5,806 nucleotides of DNA, taken from NCBI GenBank assembly GCA_000997405.1, contig LCBU01000036.1:1-5806 (forward strand), read 5' to 3'. This DNA comes from Candidatus Woesebacteria bacterium GW2011_GWA1_41_7 (GTDB taxonomy: Bacteria > Patescibacteriota > Microgenomatia > UBA8517). This document shows positions 1-5,446 of the stretch, piece after piece. The notes beneath the pieces are model-generated. The model searched no databases, was not told the origin of the DNA, and worked only from the letters and a program-made list of their open reading frames with translations. Numbering within the stretch: the stretch's first letter is position 1; the number at the start of each line of letters is the position of its first letter. The position numbers and the translations under genes are program-made.

Positions 1-39
1 CTCTTAAGGCCCTTGCGTATACCATTTCGCCACCTCGGC
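1..39 (-). tRNA. tRNA-Leu(UAA), 5' part only
   Basis: The minus strand from 39 down to 1 reads as the first half of a tRNA-Leu. It has acceptor strand GCCGAGG, then TG, a D-arm with GCG/CGC stem and a GG-containing loop, A26, the anticodon stem AGGGC, and the loop CTTAAGA. The anticodon UAA is at window positions 6-4, and the first 3' stem base (G39) pairs with C31. The rest of the gene, including the expected long variable arm, lies beyond the window edge, so this is truncation by the window and not a broken gene. The short D-stem and GCCGAGG acceptor strand fit class II Leu tRNAs. It lies 68 bases downstream of the pyrG stop codon on the same strand and has its own extended -10 element. Confidence 0.88.
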
Positions 40-87
40 TTGCCACATATTTTACCACGAGGCAGCGTGCATTGCCGAGTGGCAAGC
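38..87. repeat. 9-bp inverted repeat around tRNA-Leu leader
   Basis: GCTTGCCAC at 38-46 is matched by its reverse complement GTGGCAAGC at 79-87, with a 32-base spacer. A smaller hairpin, TTGCC-GAGT-GGCAA, lies at 72-85. Neither is followed by a T-run in either direction, so I do not call an intrinsic terminator. The larger repeat reaches the first bases of tRNA-Leu, so in a pyrG read-through transcript it could pair the segment just before the tRNA, perhaps affecting 5' processing. Confidence 0.4.
49..57 (-). promoter_or_regulatory. Extended -10 promoter for tRNA-Leu
   Basis: The minus strand reads TGGTAAAAT, a TGn extended -10 with a 5/6 hexamer (TAAAAT). There is no good -35 at 16-18 bases upstream. 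Transcription would start near position 42, only about three bases before the mature tRNA 5' end at 39. This is a motif call only. The tRNA could also be made by read-through from pyrG. Confidence 0.5.
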
Positions 88-107
88 TTTGATATCACAG
101 GATGTAC

Positions 108-1739
108 TTATTTATCTGCCGCAGCTTTTAAAAATTCTATAAAAATGGGGTGGGGGAAAAGAGCCCTACTAATATATTCAGGGTGATACTGAGTTCCCAC
201 AAAGAATTTATGGTTTTTCAGTTCAATCGCTTCCACCAGTTTTCCGTCCGGAGAAGTACCGCTAATTACAAAACCCTTTTTCTCAAAAGCTTCTTTAAAT
301 TTATTGTTAAATTCGTATCTGTGCCTGTGTCTTTCGTTAAGTACAAGATTTTTACGATATATTTTTTCCAGTAAAGTTCCTTTTTTGATTTTTAAGGGCC
401 ATGCCCCAAGCCTGATTGTTCCGCCAAATCTCTTACTCTTTATTAGATCCTTTTGATAATCCATTACATGAATTACAGGGTGTTTGGTGCCCTCATCAGC
501 CTCTTCTGTATTGGCGTCCTGATACCCAAGAACATGTCTGGCAAACTCAATTGTAGCCATCTGCATTCCGAAGCAAAGTCCGAGATAAGGAATATTGTTC
601 TCGCGGGCAAACTTTACAGCTTTTACTTTGCCCTCAATACCCCTTCTGCCCCAGCCTTGGGGAACCAATATGGCATCAACCACAGTTAGGTTCATTTTTT
701 TATCTTCGGAATCTATCCAGTCAAGTTCGATACCGATTCCAGAAGCAACGGAGGCGTGCCTTAAGGCCTCCACAACGCTTACATAGCTGTCCTGGAGTAT
801 GTAGTCACCACTTCTCTGGTATTTACCCACTATTCCTATCTTTACAACCTTATCCTTTTTGGCATCGATCTTTTTGACCATTTCCTCCCATTTTTCCAAA
901 TTTAGCTTGTTACTTTTAAGTCCCAGCTTTTTGAGCACTTTAAGATCCAACTTTTCTTTTTTAAGCATTAAAGGAACTTTGTAAACCGAATCGAGGTCCG
1001 GATTACTTATGATATTTTCGACAGGAAGCCCTGAAGCAAGGGCGATTTTTTCCTTCCTTTTGTCATCAATCGGCTTTTCGGCTCGCCCCACGACAAAGTC
1101 CGGCATAATTCCTAACGAGTTTAAGGTGGATATGGATTGCTGAACGGGTTTACTTTTCAGCTCTCCGATATTTCCGGGGGCGGGGAGATATCCGACATGG
1201 ACCAGAGCCACGTCTTTCGGAACTTGAAGTTTAAGTCTACGGTAGGCTTCAAAAAACAATAGGCCTTCGTATTCACCAACGGTTCCACCAAGTTCTACCA
1301 GTACAATATCGGCCTTATTGGCTACACCTGCTTCTTGCCAACGGCTTAATATTTCTGGCGGAATATGATGATACGGCTCGACACATTTTCCTCCATAATC
1401 CAGAGCTCTTTCTTTGTCCAATACATATTGATAGATTTGCCCATTGGTTAGATAGTTCGCGCGGGACAGACTGATTCCCAAAAAACGTTCGTAGTGTCCC
1501 AGATCCTGATCTGTTTCCAGGCCGTCTTGGGTAACAAACACCTCACCGTGCTCAAGAGGGTTCATTGTACCGGCATCAATATTTAGGTACATGTCACATT
1601 TCATAATTGTGACTTTGTAGCCCCGTGATTGAAGAAGAAGTCCGAGGGAGGCAGCCGTAATACCTTTGCCAAGGCCTGAAAGAACACCACCGGATACCAG
1701 AATATACTTCACCTTGGAACTACTTATACATATTCCCAT
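108..1739 (-). CDS. pyrG: CTP synthase (glutamine-hydrolysing)
   Basis: This enzyme converts UTP to CTP in the cytosol, using ATP and ammonia released from glutamine; it is the last step of de novo pyrimidine nucleotide synthesis. At 543 residues it is full length. The N-terminal synthase domain shows the P-loop GGVLSGLGKG (17-26), IMKCD (45-49), HGEVFVTQDG (64-73, with Asp72), ELGGTVG (149-155, with Glu149) and GELKSKPVQ (192-200). The C-terminal class I glutaminase has the nucleophile Cys389 in LCFGMQ, NERHRHRYE (468-476), and His519/Glu521 in QYHPEY. Two segments are divergent. The usual QVIPH region reads CVEPYHHIPPEI (119-130), and the oxyanion loop usually written PGGFG reads PQGWG (360-364). 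The interval given starts at the only ATG (1739). A GTG at 1712 (codon 10) would give the more family-like start MKYILVSGG and sits just after a good promoter, so I slightly prefer it. The stop is TAA. Confidence 0.97.
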   Translation of the reverse strand: MGICISSSKVKYILVSGGVLSGLGKGITAASLGLLLQSRGYKVTIMKCDMYLNIDAGTMNPLEHGEVFVTQDGLETDQDLGHYERFLGISLSRANYLTNGQIYQYVLDKERALDYGGKCVEPYHHIPPEILSRWQEAGVANKADIVLVELGGTVGEYEGLLFFEAYRRLKLQVPKDVALVHVGYLPAPGNIGELKSKPVQQSISTLNSLGIMPDFVVGRAEKPIDDKRKEKIALASGLPVENIISNPDLDSVYKVPLMLKKEKLDLKVLKKLGLKSNKLNLEKWEEMVKKIDAKKDKVVKIGIVGKYQRSGDYILQDSYVSVVEALRHASVASGIGIELDWIDSEDKKMNLTVVDAILVPQGWGRRGIEGKVKAVKFARENNIPYLGLCFGMQMATIEFARHVLGYQDANTEEADEGTKHPVIHVMDYQKDLIKSKRFGGTIRLGAWPLKIKKGTLLEKIYRKNLVLNERHRHRYEFNNKFKEAFEKKGFVISGTSPDGKLVEAIELKNHKFFVGTQYHPEYISRALFPHPIFIEFLKAAADK

Positions 1740-1752
1740 GACGGACTGTCAA
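1723..1752 (-). promoter_or_regulatory. Promoter of pyrG
   Basis: On the minus strand a consensus -35 TTGACA (1752-1747) is followed after 18 bases by TATAAG (1728-1723), a 5/6 match to the -10. The predicted transcription start is near 1716. That is downstream of the ATG at 1739 and about four bases before the GTG at 1712. The -35 lies only 12 bases beyond the 3' end of tRNA-Arg, so pyrG would have its own promoter and need not depend on the tRNA transcript. Confidence 0.62.
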
Positions 1753-1763
1753 TACGGAGTTTG

Positions 1764-1835
1764 TGCCCTCGGGAGGAATCGAACCTCCATCTACGGTTCC
1801 GAAGACCGCTACTTTATCCGTTAAGCTACGAGGGC
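1764..1835 (-). tRNA. tRNA-Arg(UCG)
   Basis: The minus strand from 1835 folds into a complete cloverleaf. Acceptor GCCCTCG pairs fully with CGAGGGC. The D-stem is GCTT/AAGT with one G-U. The anticodon stem GCGGT/ACCGT carries loop CTTCGGA, giving anticodon UCG, which reads CGA and probably other CGN codons. The T-arm is GGAGG-TTCGATT-CCTCC, and the discriminator is A. At 72 nt without CCA it is normal in length. CCA is not encoded (the next bases are CAA), so a CCA-adding enzyme is needed. It is divergent from the GTPase gene and lies just upstream of pyrG on the same strand. Confidence 0.95.
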
Positions 1836-1860
1836 GAGTAGTACATCTGATCCTGAATCT

Positions 1861-1869
1861 TGCTATAAT
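1861..1869 (+). promoter_or_regulatory. Extended -10 promoter of the GTPase operon
   Basis: TGCTATAAT is a perfect extended -10 (TGn plus TATAAT). The -35 position (about 1841) shows only GTACAT, as expected for promoters that rely on the extended element. The start would be near 1876, about four bases before the ATG at 1880. No Shine-Dalgarno sequence can fit, so the mRNA should be nearly leaderless. Confidence 0.65.
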
Positions 1870-1896
1870 TATACCTCAGATGTTAACTATTGACGA
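1868..1896 (-). promoter_or_regulatory. Promoter of tRNA-Arg
   Basis: On the minus strand TCGTCA (1896-1891, 4/6 match to the -35) is followed after 17 bases by a perfect TATAAT (1873-1868). Transcription would start near 1861, leaving a 5' leader of about 25 bases before the tRNA at 1835. The -35 lies inside the first codons of the divergent GTPase gene, and the -10 overlaps that gene's own -10. Confidence 0.6.
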
Positions 1897-2959
1897 ACAA
1901 ATCGAGCAAATTGAGGAAGTTTTGCGAAAAACTCCTCACCACAAAGCCACAAATGGCTTCATCGGTGCAATGAGAGCAAAGATTGCAAGGCTCAGGGATA
2001 AGGAACTTGAACAATCCGGAAAACGCGGTGGCGGCGGGGGAGGCGGATACCAAGTAAAGAAACAGGGTGACGCTACTGTTGTTATAGTAGGACCGCCTTC
2101 TGCGGGCAAGTCTACTTTGATAAACAATCTTACGAATGCTGAGAGCAAAGTGGCTCCTTACGCTTTTACTACGGTGACTGTTATACCGGGCATGCTTAAG
2201 TACAACGAGGCTTATATTCAAATTCTGGACATTCCGGGTCTTATCAGCGGTGCAAAAGAAGGCAAAGGAAGAGGTAGGGAGGTTCTGTCCGTTGCAAGAG
2301 GGGCAGATTTACTTCTGGTTATGACCGATGTTAAAAGAATCGATGCTTTTGCCGGAATGGTTAAAGAGCTACTTGGCGCCGGGATAAGAATTAACGAGGA
2401 ACCGCCCAAAGTAATAATTGAAAAGAAAATTAGCGGCGGACTTGACGTTTTTTCTAACATTAAGCAGGATATCGAAAAGGAAACTATTAAAGAAATTGCC
2501 CGTGAATACGGCATAAAAAATGGTACGATTACTCTTCAGGAAAATATTTCTATGGATAGGCTTTTTGATGCTTTTTCCGAAAACAGAGTTTATGTCCCGA
2601 CAATTTGGGTTATCAATAAGGTGGATGAGGAACCCAATTACAAAGACGAAATTGACGGAGAATATATAGCCATTAGCGCGGATAAGGGAACGGGGATTGA
2701 GGATTTGATTAAAGAAGTTTGGAAAGAATTGAAATTTGTAACTGTTTTTCTGGTTAAGCCTGATGAGGAAATCAATCAAGGAAGCCCCATTGTGATGAAG
2801 GATGGCGAAACTTTAAAGGATGTTGCACTAAAAATCGGACCGGATTTTGCTGCAGGCAAAAAGATTGTTAAAATTTGGGGTAGTAGTGCAAAATTCCCCG
2901 GCCAGGAGGTTTCTTTTGATACCAAAGTGGCCGAGGGCATGCAAGTCAGATTTCTTTAA
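1880..2959 (+). CDS. DRG-family GTPase with TGS domain
   Basis: A 359-residue GTP-binding protein of the Obg superfamily, DRG branch (Rbg1/DRG in archaea and eukaryotes). These proteins associate with ribosomes and are thought to aid translation or recycling. An N-terminal basic helical segment (1-48, including HKATNGFIGAMRAKIARLR) is followed by a seven-glycine linker (50-56). The G domain has G1 GPPSAGKS (71-78), the G2 threonines at 97-98, G3 DIPG (117-120), the DRG/Obg signature KGRGREVLS (129-137), G4 NKVD (246-249) and G5 SADKG (266-270). Residues 165-240, between G3 and G4, match the DRG-specific insertion (RINEEPPKVIIEKK, then IKEIAREYGIKNG). A TGS domain (about 287-359, with KIWGSSAKFPGQEV) closes the protein. 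The bacterial Obg glycine-rich fold is absent. The start is ATG 1880 because the frame upstream runs through antisense tRNA-Arg and this gene's own promoter. It probably forms an operon with the next gene. Family assignment is firm; the cellular role is inference. Confidence 0.94.
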   Translation: MLTIDEQIEQIEEVLRKTPHHKATNGFIGAMRAKIARLRDKELEQSGKRGGGGGGGYQVKKQGDATVVIVGPPSAGKSTLINNLTNAESKVAPYAFTTVTVIPGMLKYNEAYIQILDIPGLISGAKEGKGRGREVLSVARGADLLLVMTDVKRIDAFAGMVKELLGAGIRINEEPPKVIIEKKISGGLDVFSNIKQDIEKETIKEIAREYGIKNGTITLQENISMDRLFDAFSENRVYVPTIWVINKVDEEPNYKDEIDGEYIAISADKGTGIEDLIKEVWKELKFVTVFLVKPDEEINQGSPIVMKDGETLKDVALKIGPDFAAGKKIVKIWGSSAKFPGQEVSFDTKVAEGMQVRFL

Positions 2960-2960
2960 T

Positions 2961-3797
2961 ATGAATTACGAATTAATAGATAGCGGCGAGGGACGTCGTC
3001 TGGAAAAATGGGGAGGATACCTGCTGGACAGACCTGACCCTCAGATTATTTGGAAAAAAAGCCTTTCTCCTGAGGAGTGGGAAAAGGTCGATGCATATTT
3101 TAAGCGCATTTCGGAGGATAAAGGAATATGGGATATAAAAACTAAAATTCCCGAAAAATGGGAACTTGCTCATTCTGATGTCAAATTCTTTGCCAAACTG
3201 TCACCTTTTAAACACACCGGAATTTTTCCTGAACAATCCACGCAGTGGGATTATATTTATGAGAATGTAAAAGCCGAAAAGAGAGAAGTTAAGGTTTTGA
3301 ATTTGTTTGCTTATACTGGAATTGCTTCACTTTTTGCAGCCAAAGCAGGAGCCAGCGTAACACATGTTGATGCAAGCCGTCCGGCGGTAACCTGGGCTAA
3401 TGAAAATAGAGCCCTAAATGATGAAAATTGGCCAATTAGGTGGATAATTGACGACGCTATAAAGTTTACCGCGAGGGAGATCAAAAGGGGTGTTAAATAC
3501 GATGCAATAATTATGGATCCGCCTGCATACGGACACGGCCCGACAGGCGAGGTTTGGGATTTCAATAGTGACTTTCCAAAACTTTTGACCAACTGTAAAG
3601 AGCTTTTGTCGGAAAACCCGCTTTTTGTAATTATTAATGCCTACGCAATTTCGTCTTCGTCAATTACCTTGGCGAATACTCTAAATGATTATTTCGGAAA
3701 ACTTGGGGGAAAAATTGAGAATGGAGAGCTGACTTTAAAAGAATCTTCAGGCGGACGACTTCTTTCCACCGGAATCTGGGCAAGGTGGAGTAAGTAA
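2961..3797 (+). CDS. Class I SAM-dependent methyltransferase, RlmI/RlmK-like
   Basis: A 278-residue methyltransferase resembling the catalytic part of the COG1092 group of 23S rRNA methyltransferases. Residues 1-80 form an N-terminal region with no motif I recognise, followed by SPFKHTGIFPEQSTQWDYI (81-99), which is typical of the group. The Rossmann-type SAM domain has motif I VLNLFAYTG (112-120), acidic motif II HVDAS (135-139), Asp164/Asp165 for the adenine side, and motif IV DPPAYG (186-191). There is no N-terminal PUA domain, and the FSCS-type catalytic cysteine of RlmI (m5C) is replaced by NAYAIS (226-231). The only cysteine is Cys212, so m5C chemistry is doubtful. The start ATG 2961 follows the GTPase stop TAA by one base (TAATATG) with no Shine-Dalgarno, suggesting translational coupling. 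rRNA is the likely substrate by family, but the target base is unknown. Confidence 0.88.
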   Translation: MNYELIDSGEGRRLEKWGGYLLDRPDPQIIWKKSLSPEEWEKVDAYFKRISEDKGIWDIKTKIPEKWELAHSDVKFFAKLSPFKHTGIFPEQSTQWDYIYENVKAEKREVKVLNLFAYTGIASLFAAKAGASVTHVDASRPAVTWANENRALNDENWPIRWIIDDAIKFTAREIKRGVKYDAIIMDPPAYGHGPTGEVWDFNSDFPKLLTNCKELLSENPLFVIINAYAISSSSITLANTLNDYFGKLGGKIENGELTLKESSGGRLLSTGIWARWSK

Positions 3798-3808
3798 GAA
3801 CGAAGTGA

Positions 3809-3896
3809 GTGAGCCCGGATGGATTCGTATGCAAACCTCATTTCATTGCTTGGCATTATCGAACGCAGACGGACTCTGTGAGCCCGGATGGATTCG
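3809..3896. repeat. 19-bp direct repeat duplicating the tRNA-Lys 3' end
   Basis: GTGAGCCCGGATGGATTCG occurs identically at 3809-3827 and 3878-3896, offset by 69 bp. The second copy is the 3' end of tRNA-Lys (T-arm 3' strand, acceptor 3' strand, discriminator) plus one flanking base. The first copy lies outside the tRNA on its 3' side. The 50 bases between hold no gene. Duplicated tRNA 3' ends are the usual footprint of tyrosine-recombinase integration, but no integrase or cargo remains, so a simple local duplication is equally possible. Confidence 0.75.
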
Positions 3897-3950
3897 AACC
3901 ATCGACCTTTTCCTTAAGAGGGAATTGCTCTACCACTGAGCTACGGGCCC
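3879..3950 (-). tRNA. tRNA-Lys(CUU)
   Basis: The minus strand from 3950 folds as a complete tRNA. Acceptor GGGCCCG pairs with CGGGCTC (one G-U at 2-71). The D-stem is GCTC/GAGC with loop AGTGGTA. The anticodon loop CTCTTAA gives anticodon CUU, which reads AAG. The T-arm is GATGG-TTCGAAT-CCATC, and the discriminator is A. The anticodon stem ATTCC/GGAAA has an A-A mismatch at 27-43, next to position 26; the other four pairs are sound. It is 72 nt without CCA, which is not encoded. It lies 20 bases downstream of the hydrolase stop codon on the same strand, and no strong separate promoter is visible, so co-transcription is possible. Confidence 0.95.
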
Positions 3951-3970
3951 AAATCGAAACATATTCGCTT

Positions 3971-5371
3971 TCAGAATCTGACAGTTGAGAGCGTATTTCG
4001 AAGATAGCTGCTTATTTTAGCAAAAAAGGAATCTATTTGCATTTTGTTGGCTTTGACTATTAGGGCTTCGATAGGGAAACTGTTTGTAATTCTTTTGCCA
4101 CTACTATCAGCCAGATAAATAGACTTTATAAATATACCGGTTTTTTGCACAGGAGTTGCCCTAAAGATAATTAAACCGGTTTTGGGTGGTTCAACATCAA
4201 AAAATAATGTGTTTCTGAAAAGTAGCTCACCGTTATCTCCAACTATATTTACGCTACCCGCACTCCAAATCGATTGGCCTGTATTTTTGGCTACAATCAG
4301 GCCGACAAAATCCGATTCGCTAAAGGCTACAGGTTGGGCAAGGGCACCCAGTATTTGTCCGCTTTGGATTTGCTGCGGTTCACCTGAAACCTTGGGAATA
4401 TCTTTATAAACTTCAAAATATGGGTAGAGAGATCCGTCACCTTTTTTCCAGGAAAACTCCGAGAAAGGTTCGTTCGGGTAATTCAAAATAAAAGGTGTAA
4501 CTGCTATTACTCTTTTGTCATTCCATACATTTTTGAAGGCGTAATCATAAAAACTACCAATCTCCTCCTGATTAACTTTTTGATTTGACCAACCGGTTTC
4601 TGTGATAAATACAGGCAAGTCTTTATATATCTCAAGAGACTTAAGATAGTTCAATTCCCAATCAAAAGTCCAAACCGACCCCCGGCCGGTATCAGTGACT
4701 TTTCCGGCAAAATCGGGGTTTGGATAGGAATGAGATACCCATCCGTCCAAATTGTCAAAAAGATTCGCTTCGGTAACGATCATTCTTTTGATAAAAGTGG
4801 CTTCATCCATAGTCTTACCTGTAGCCGTAGCCGAAGCGTCTAGCCCTGCTGGCAAAACATAAAAGTCCGCAGAAGCCTGGTGAAGTGCATTGGCAAAAGC
4901 GGCTAAATATGTAGCGTAAGCGGCAGGGTCTATTTCACCTCCCCATTCTTTTGCATGATTCGGTTCGTTACCGATAATTACATATCTATTTTGTGTTACC
5001 CAGTTCAGGGAATTTAGAAACGCAATCCAATTTCCGATTTCTTCCTGCTTGGGAATTTCCCAATTATCACCATTTGCTTTGGTGGCAATTCTGACAACCG
5101 GAATAAGGTGGAGTTTTCTCATTTGATCAAAAATCTGTTGCCAACGATTGTGGTCGCGCTCTGCCTCTGTTATGACAAAGGTTACATAACCCCAGTCGCC
5201 TCCGGAAGAGTTTACCAACCTGGCTGCTTCCACAAGATCCTTTTCATTAGTAATATGAATGCCAAATTTATTGTTGGCTACTGAGGTAGGATCAAACTTT
5301 GCATAAATCCCGGTGGTAAAAAATGCAAACAAAAGAATGAAAGCAGAAATAAAAAGTAGGATTTTCTTCAT
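3971..5371 (-). CDS. Secreted clan-A-like glycoside hydrolase
   Basis: A 466-residue protein with a Sec signal peptide (MKK, a hydrophobic run at 4-20, likely cleavage after IYA at 24) and no lipobox cysteine. Residues 30-325 look like a TIM-barrel hydrolase of GH clan A (GH5/GH39/GH53-like). GNEPN (134-138) holds the expected acid/base Glu136 after the usual Asn. SHSYPNP (213-219) fits a mid-barrel strand, and ITETGW (256-261) holds the expected nucleophile Glu258; the 122-residue spacing between glutamates is normal for the clan. A linker near 326-345 leads to a C-terminal beta-rich domain (about 346-445). Its NTGQSIWSAG (363-372) resembles Ig-like accessory domains with an NxGxxxW signature. 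The C-terminus shows no sortase motif or membrane anchor. The substrate cannot be read from sequence; a glycan at the cell surface or outside the cell is likely. The start ATG 5371 carries the signal peptide directly. The stop is TGA. The exact GH family is uncertain. Confidence 0.82.
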   Translation of the reverse strand: MKKILLFISAFILLFAFFTTGIYAKFDPTSVANNKFGIHITNEKDLVEAARLVNSSGGDWGYVTFVITEAERDHNRWQQIFDQMRKLHLIPVVRIATKANGDNWEIPKQEEIGNWIAFLNSLNWVTQNRYVIIGNEPNHAKEWGGEIDPAAYATYLAAFANALHQASADFYVLPAGLDASATATGKTMDEATFIKRMIVTEANLFDNLDGWVSHSYPNPDFAGKVTDTGRGSVWTFDWELNYLKSLEIYKDLPVFITETGWSNQKVNQEEIGSFYDYAFKNVWNDKRVIAVTPFILNYPNEPFSEFSWKKGDGSLYPYFEVYKDIPKVSGEPQQIQSGQILGALAQPVAFSESDFVGLIVAKNTGQSIWSAGSVNIVGDNGELLFRNTLFFDVEPPKTGLIIFRATPVQKTGIFIKSIYLADSSGKRITNSFPIEALIVKANKMQIDSFFAKISSYLRNTLSTVRF

Positions 5372-5379
5372 TGCCTTCT

Positions 5380-5395
5380 AATTGTACCAACAATT
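5380..5395. promoter_or_regulatory. Candidate operator dyad in the divergent region
   Basis: AATTGTACCAACAATT is a perfect 6-bp inverted repeat with a 4-base centre. It covers the -10 of the hydrolase on the minus strand and touches the -35 (TTGACA, 5395-5400) of the ArsR-family gene on the plus strand. A protein bound here would block both promoters. Autoregulation from a nearby dyad is common for ArsR proteins, but that this one binds here is inference. Confidence 0.4.
5381..5389 (-). promoter_or_regulatory. Extended -10 promoter of the hydrolase
   Basis: The minus strand reads TGGTACAAT, a TGn extended -10 with a 5/6 hexamer. The -35 region is weak (TTTCAA at 18 bases). Only nine bases separate the hexamer from the ATG at 5371, so the transcript would begin about three bases before the start codon. 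The purine-rich AGAAGG just before the ATG is too close to act as a normal ribosome binding site and lies at or before the predicted transcription start. Confidence 0.55.
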
Positions 5396-5422
5396 TGACA
5401 AACCTTGAAACTGTATTAGAAT
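5395..5422 (+). promoter_or_regulatory. Promoter of the ArsR-family gene
   Basis: A consensus -35 TTGACA (5395-5400) is followed after 16 bases by TAGAAT (5417-5422, 5/6 match). Transcription would start near 5429, giving a 5' leader of about 18 bases before the ATG at 5447. No Shine-Dalgarno sequence is visible in that leader. Confidence 0.6.
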
Positions 5423-5446
5423 GGTTATTCCACATACACTAGTCCC

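Noticed and set aside
72..85. TTGCC-GAGT-GGCAA hairpin as a pyrG terminator
   Set aside because: A 5-bp stem without a downstream T-run is not an intrinsic terminator.
1763..1879. 39-residue N-terminal extension of the GTPase frame
   Set aside because: It is open only because it reads through antisense tRNA-Arg and the gene's own promoter. The DRG family begins at the ATG at 1880.
2369..2779. 136-residue open frame on the minus strand
   Set aside because: It lies antisense to the well-supported GTPase and has no recognisable domain or promoter. The same applies to the other open frames antisense to pyrG, the methyltransferase and the hydrolase.
2847..2960. Upstream start for the methyltransferase inside the GTPase gene
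   Set aside because: The extra 38 residues are an out-of-frame reading of the GTPase TGS domain. ATG 2961 gives a sensible protein directly after the GTPase stop.
3790..3813. Tract of GTAA/GAAC/GAAGT/GAGT quasi-repeats after the methyltransferase
   Set aside because: It is too short and irregular to call a tandem repeat or a mobile-element end. It may just be low-complexity flank.
3958..3990. Possible separate promoter for tRNA-Lys (TATGTT with CTGTCA upstream)
   Set aside because: The hexamers match only 4/6 each and the spacer is 15 bases, so it is indistinguishable from chance.
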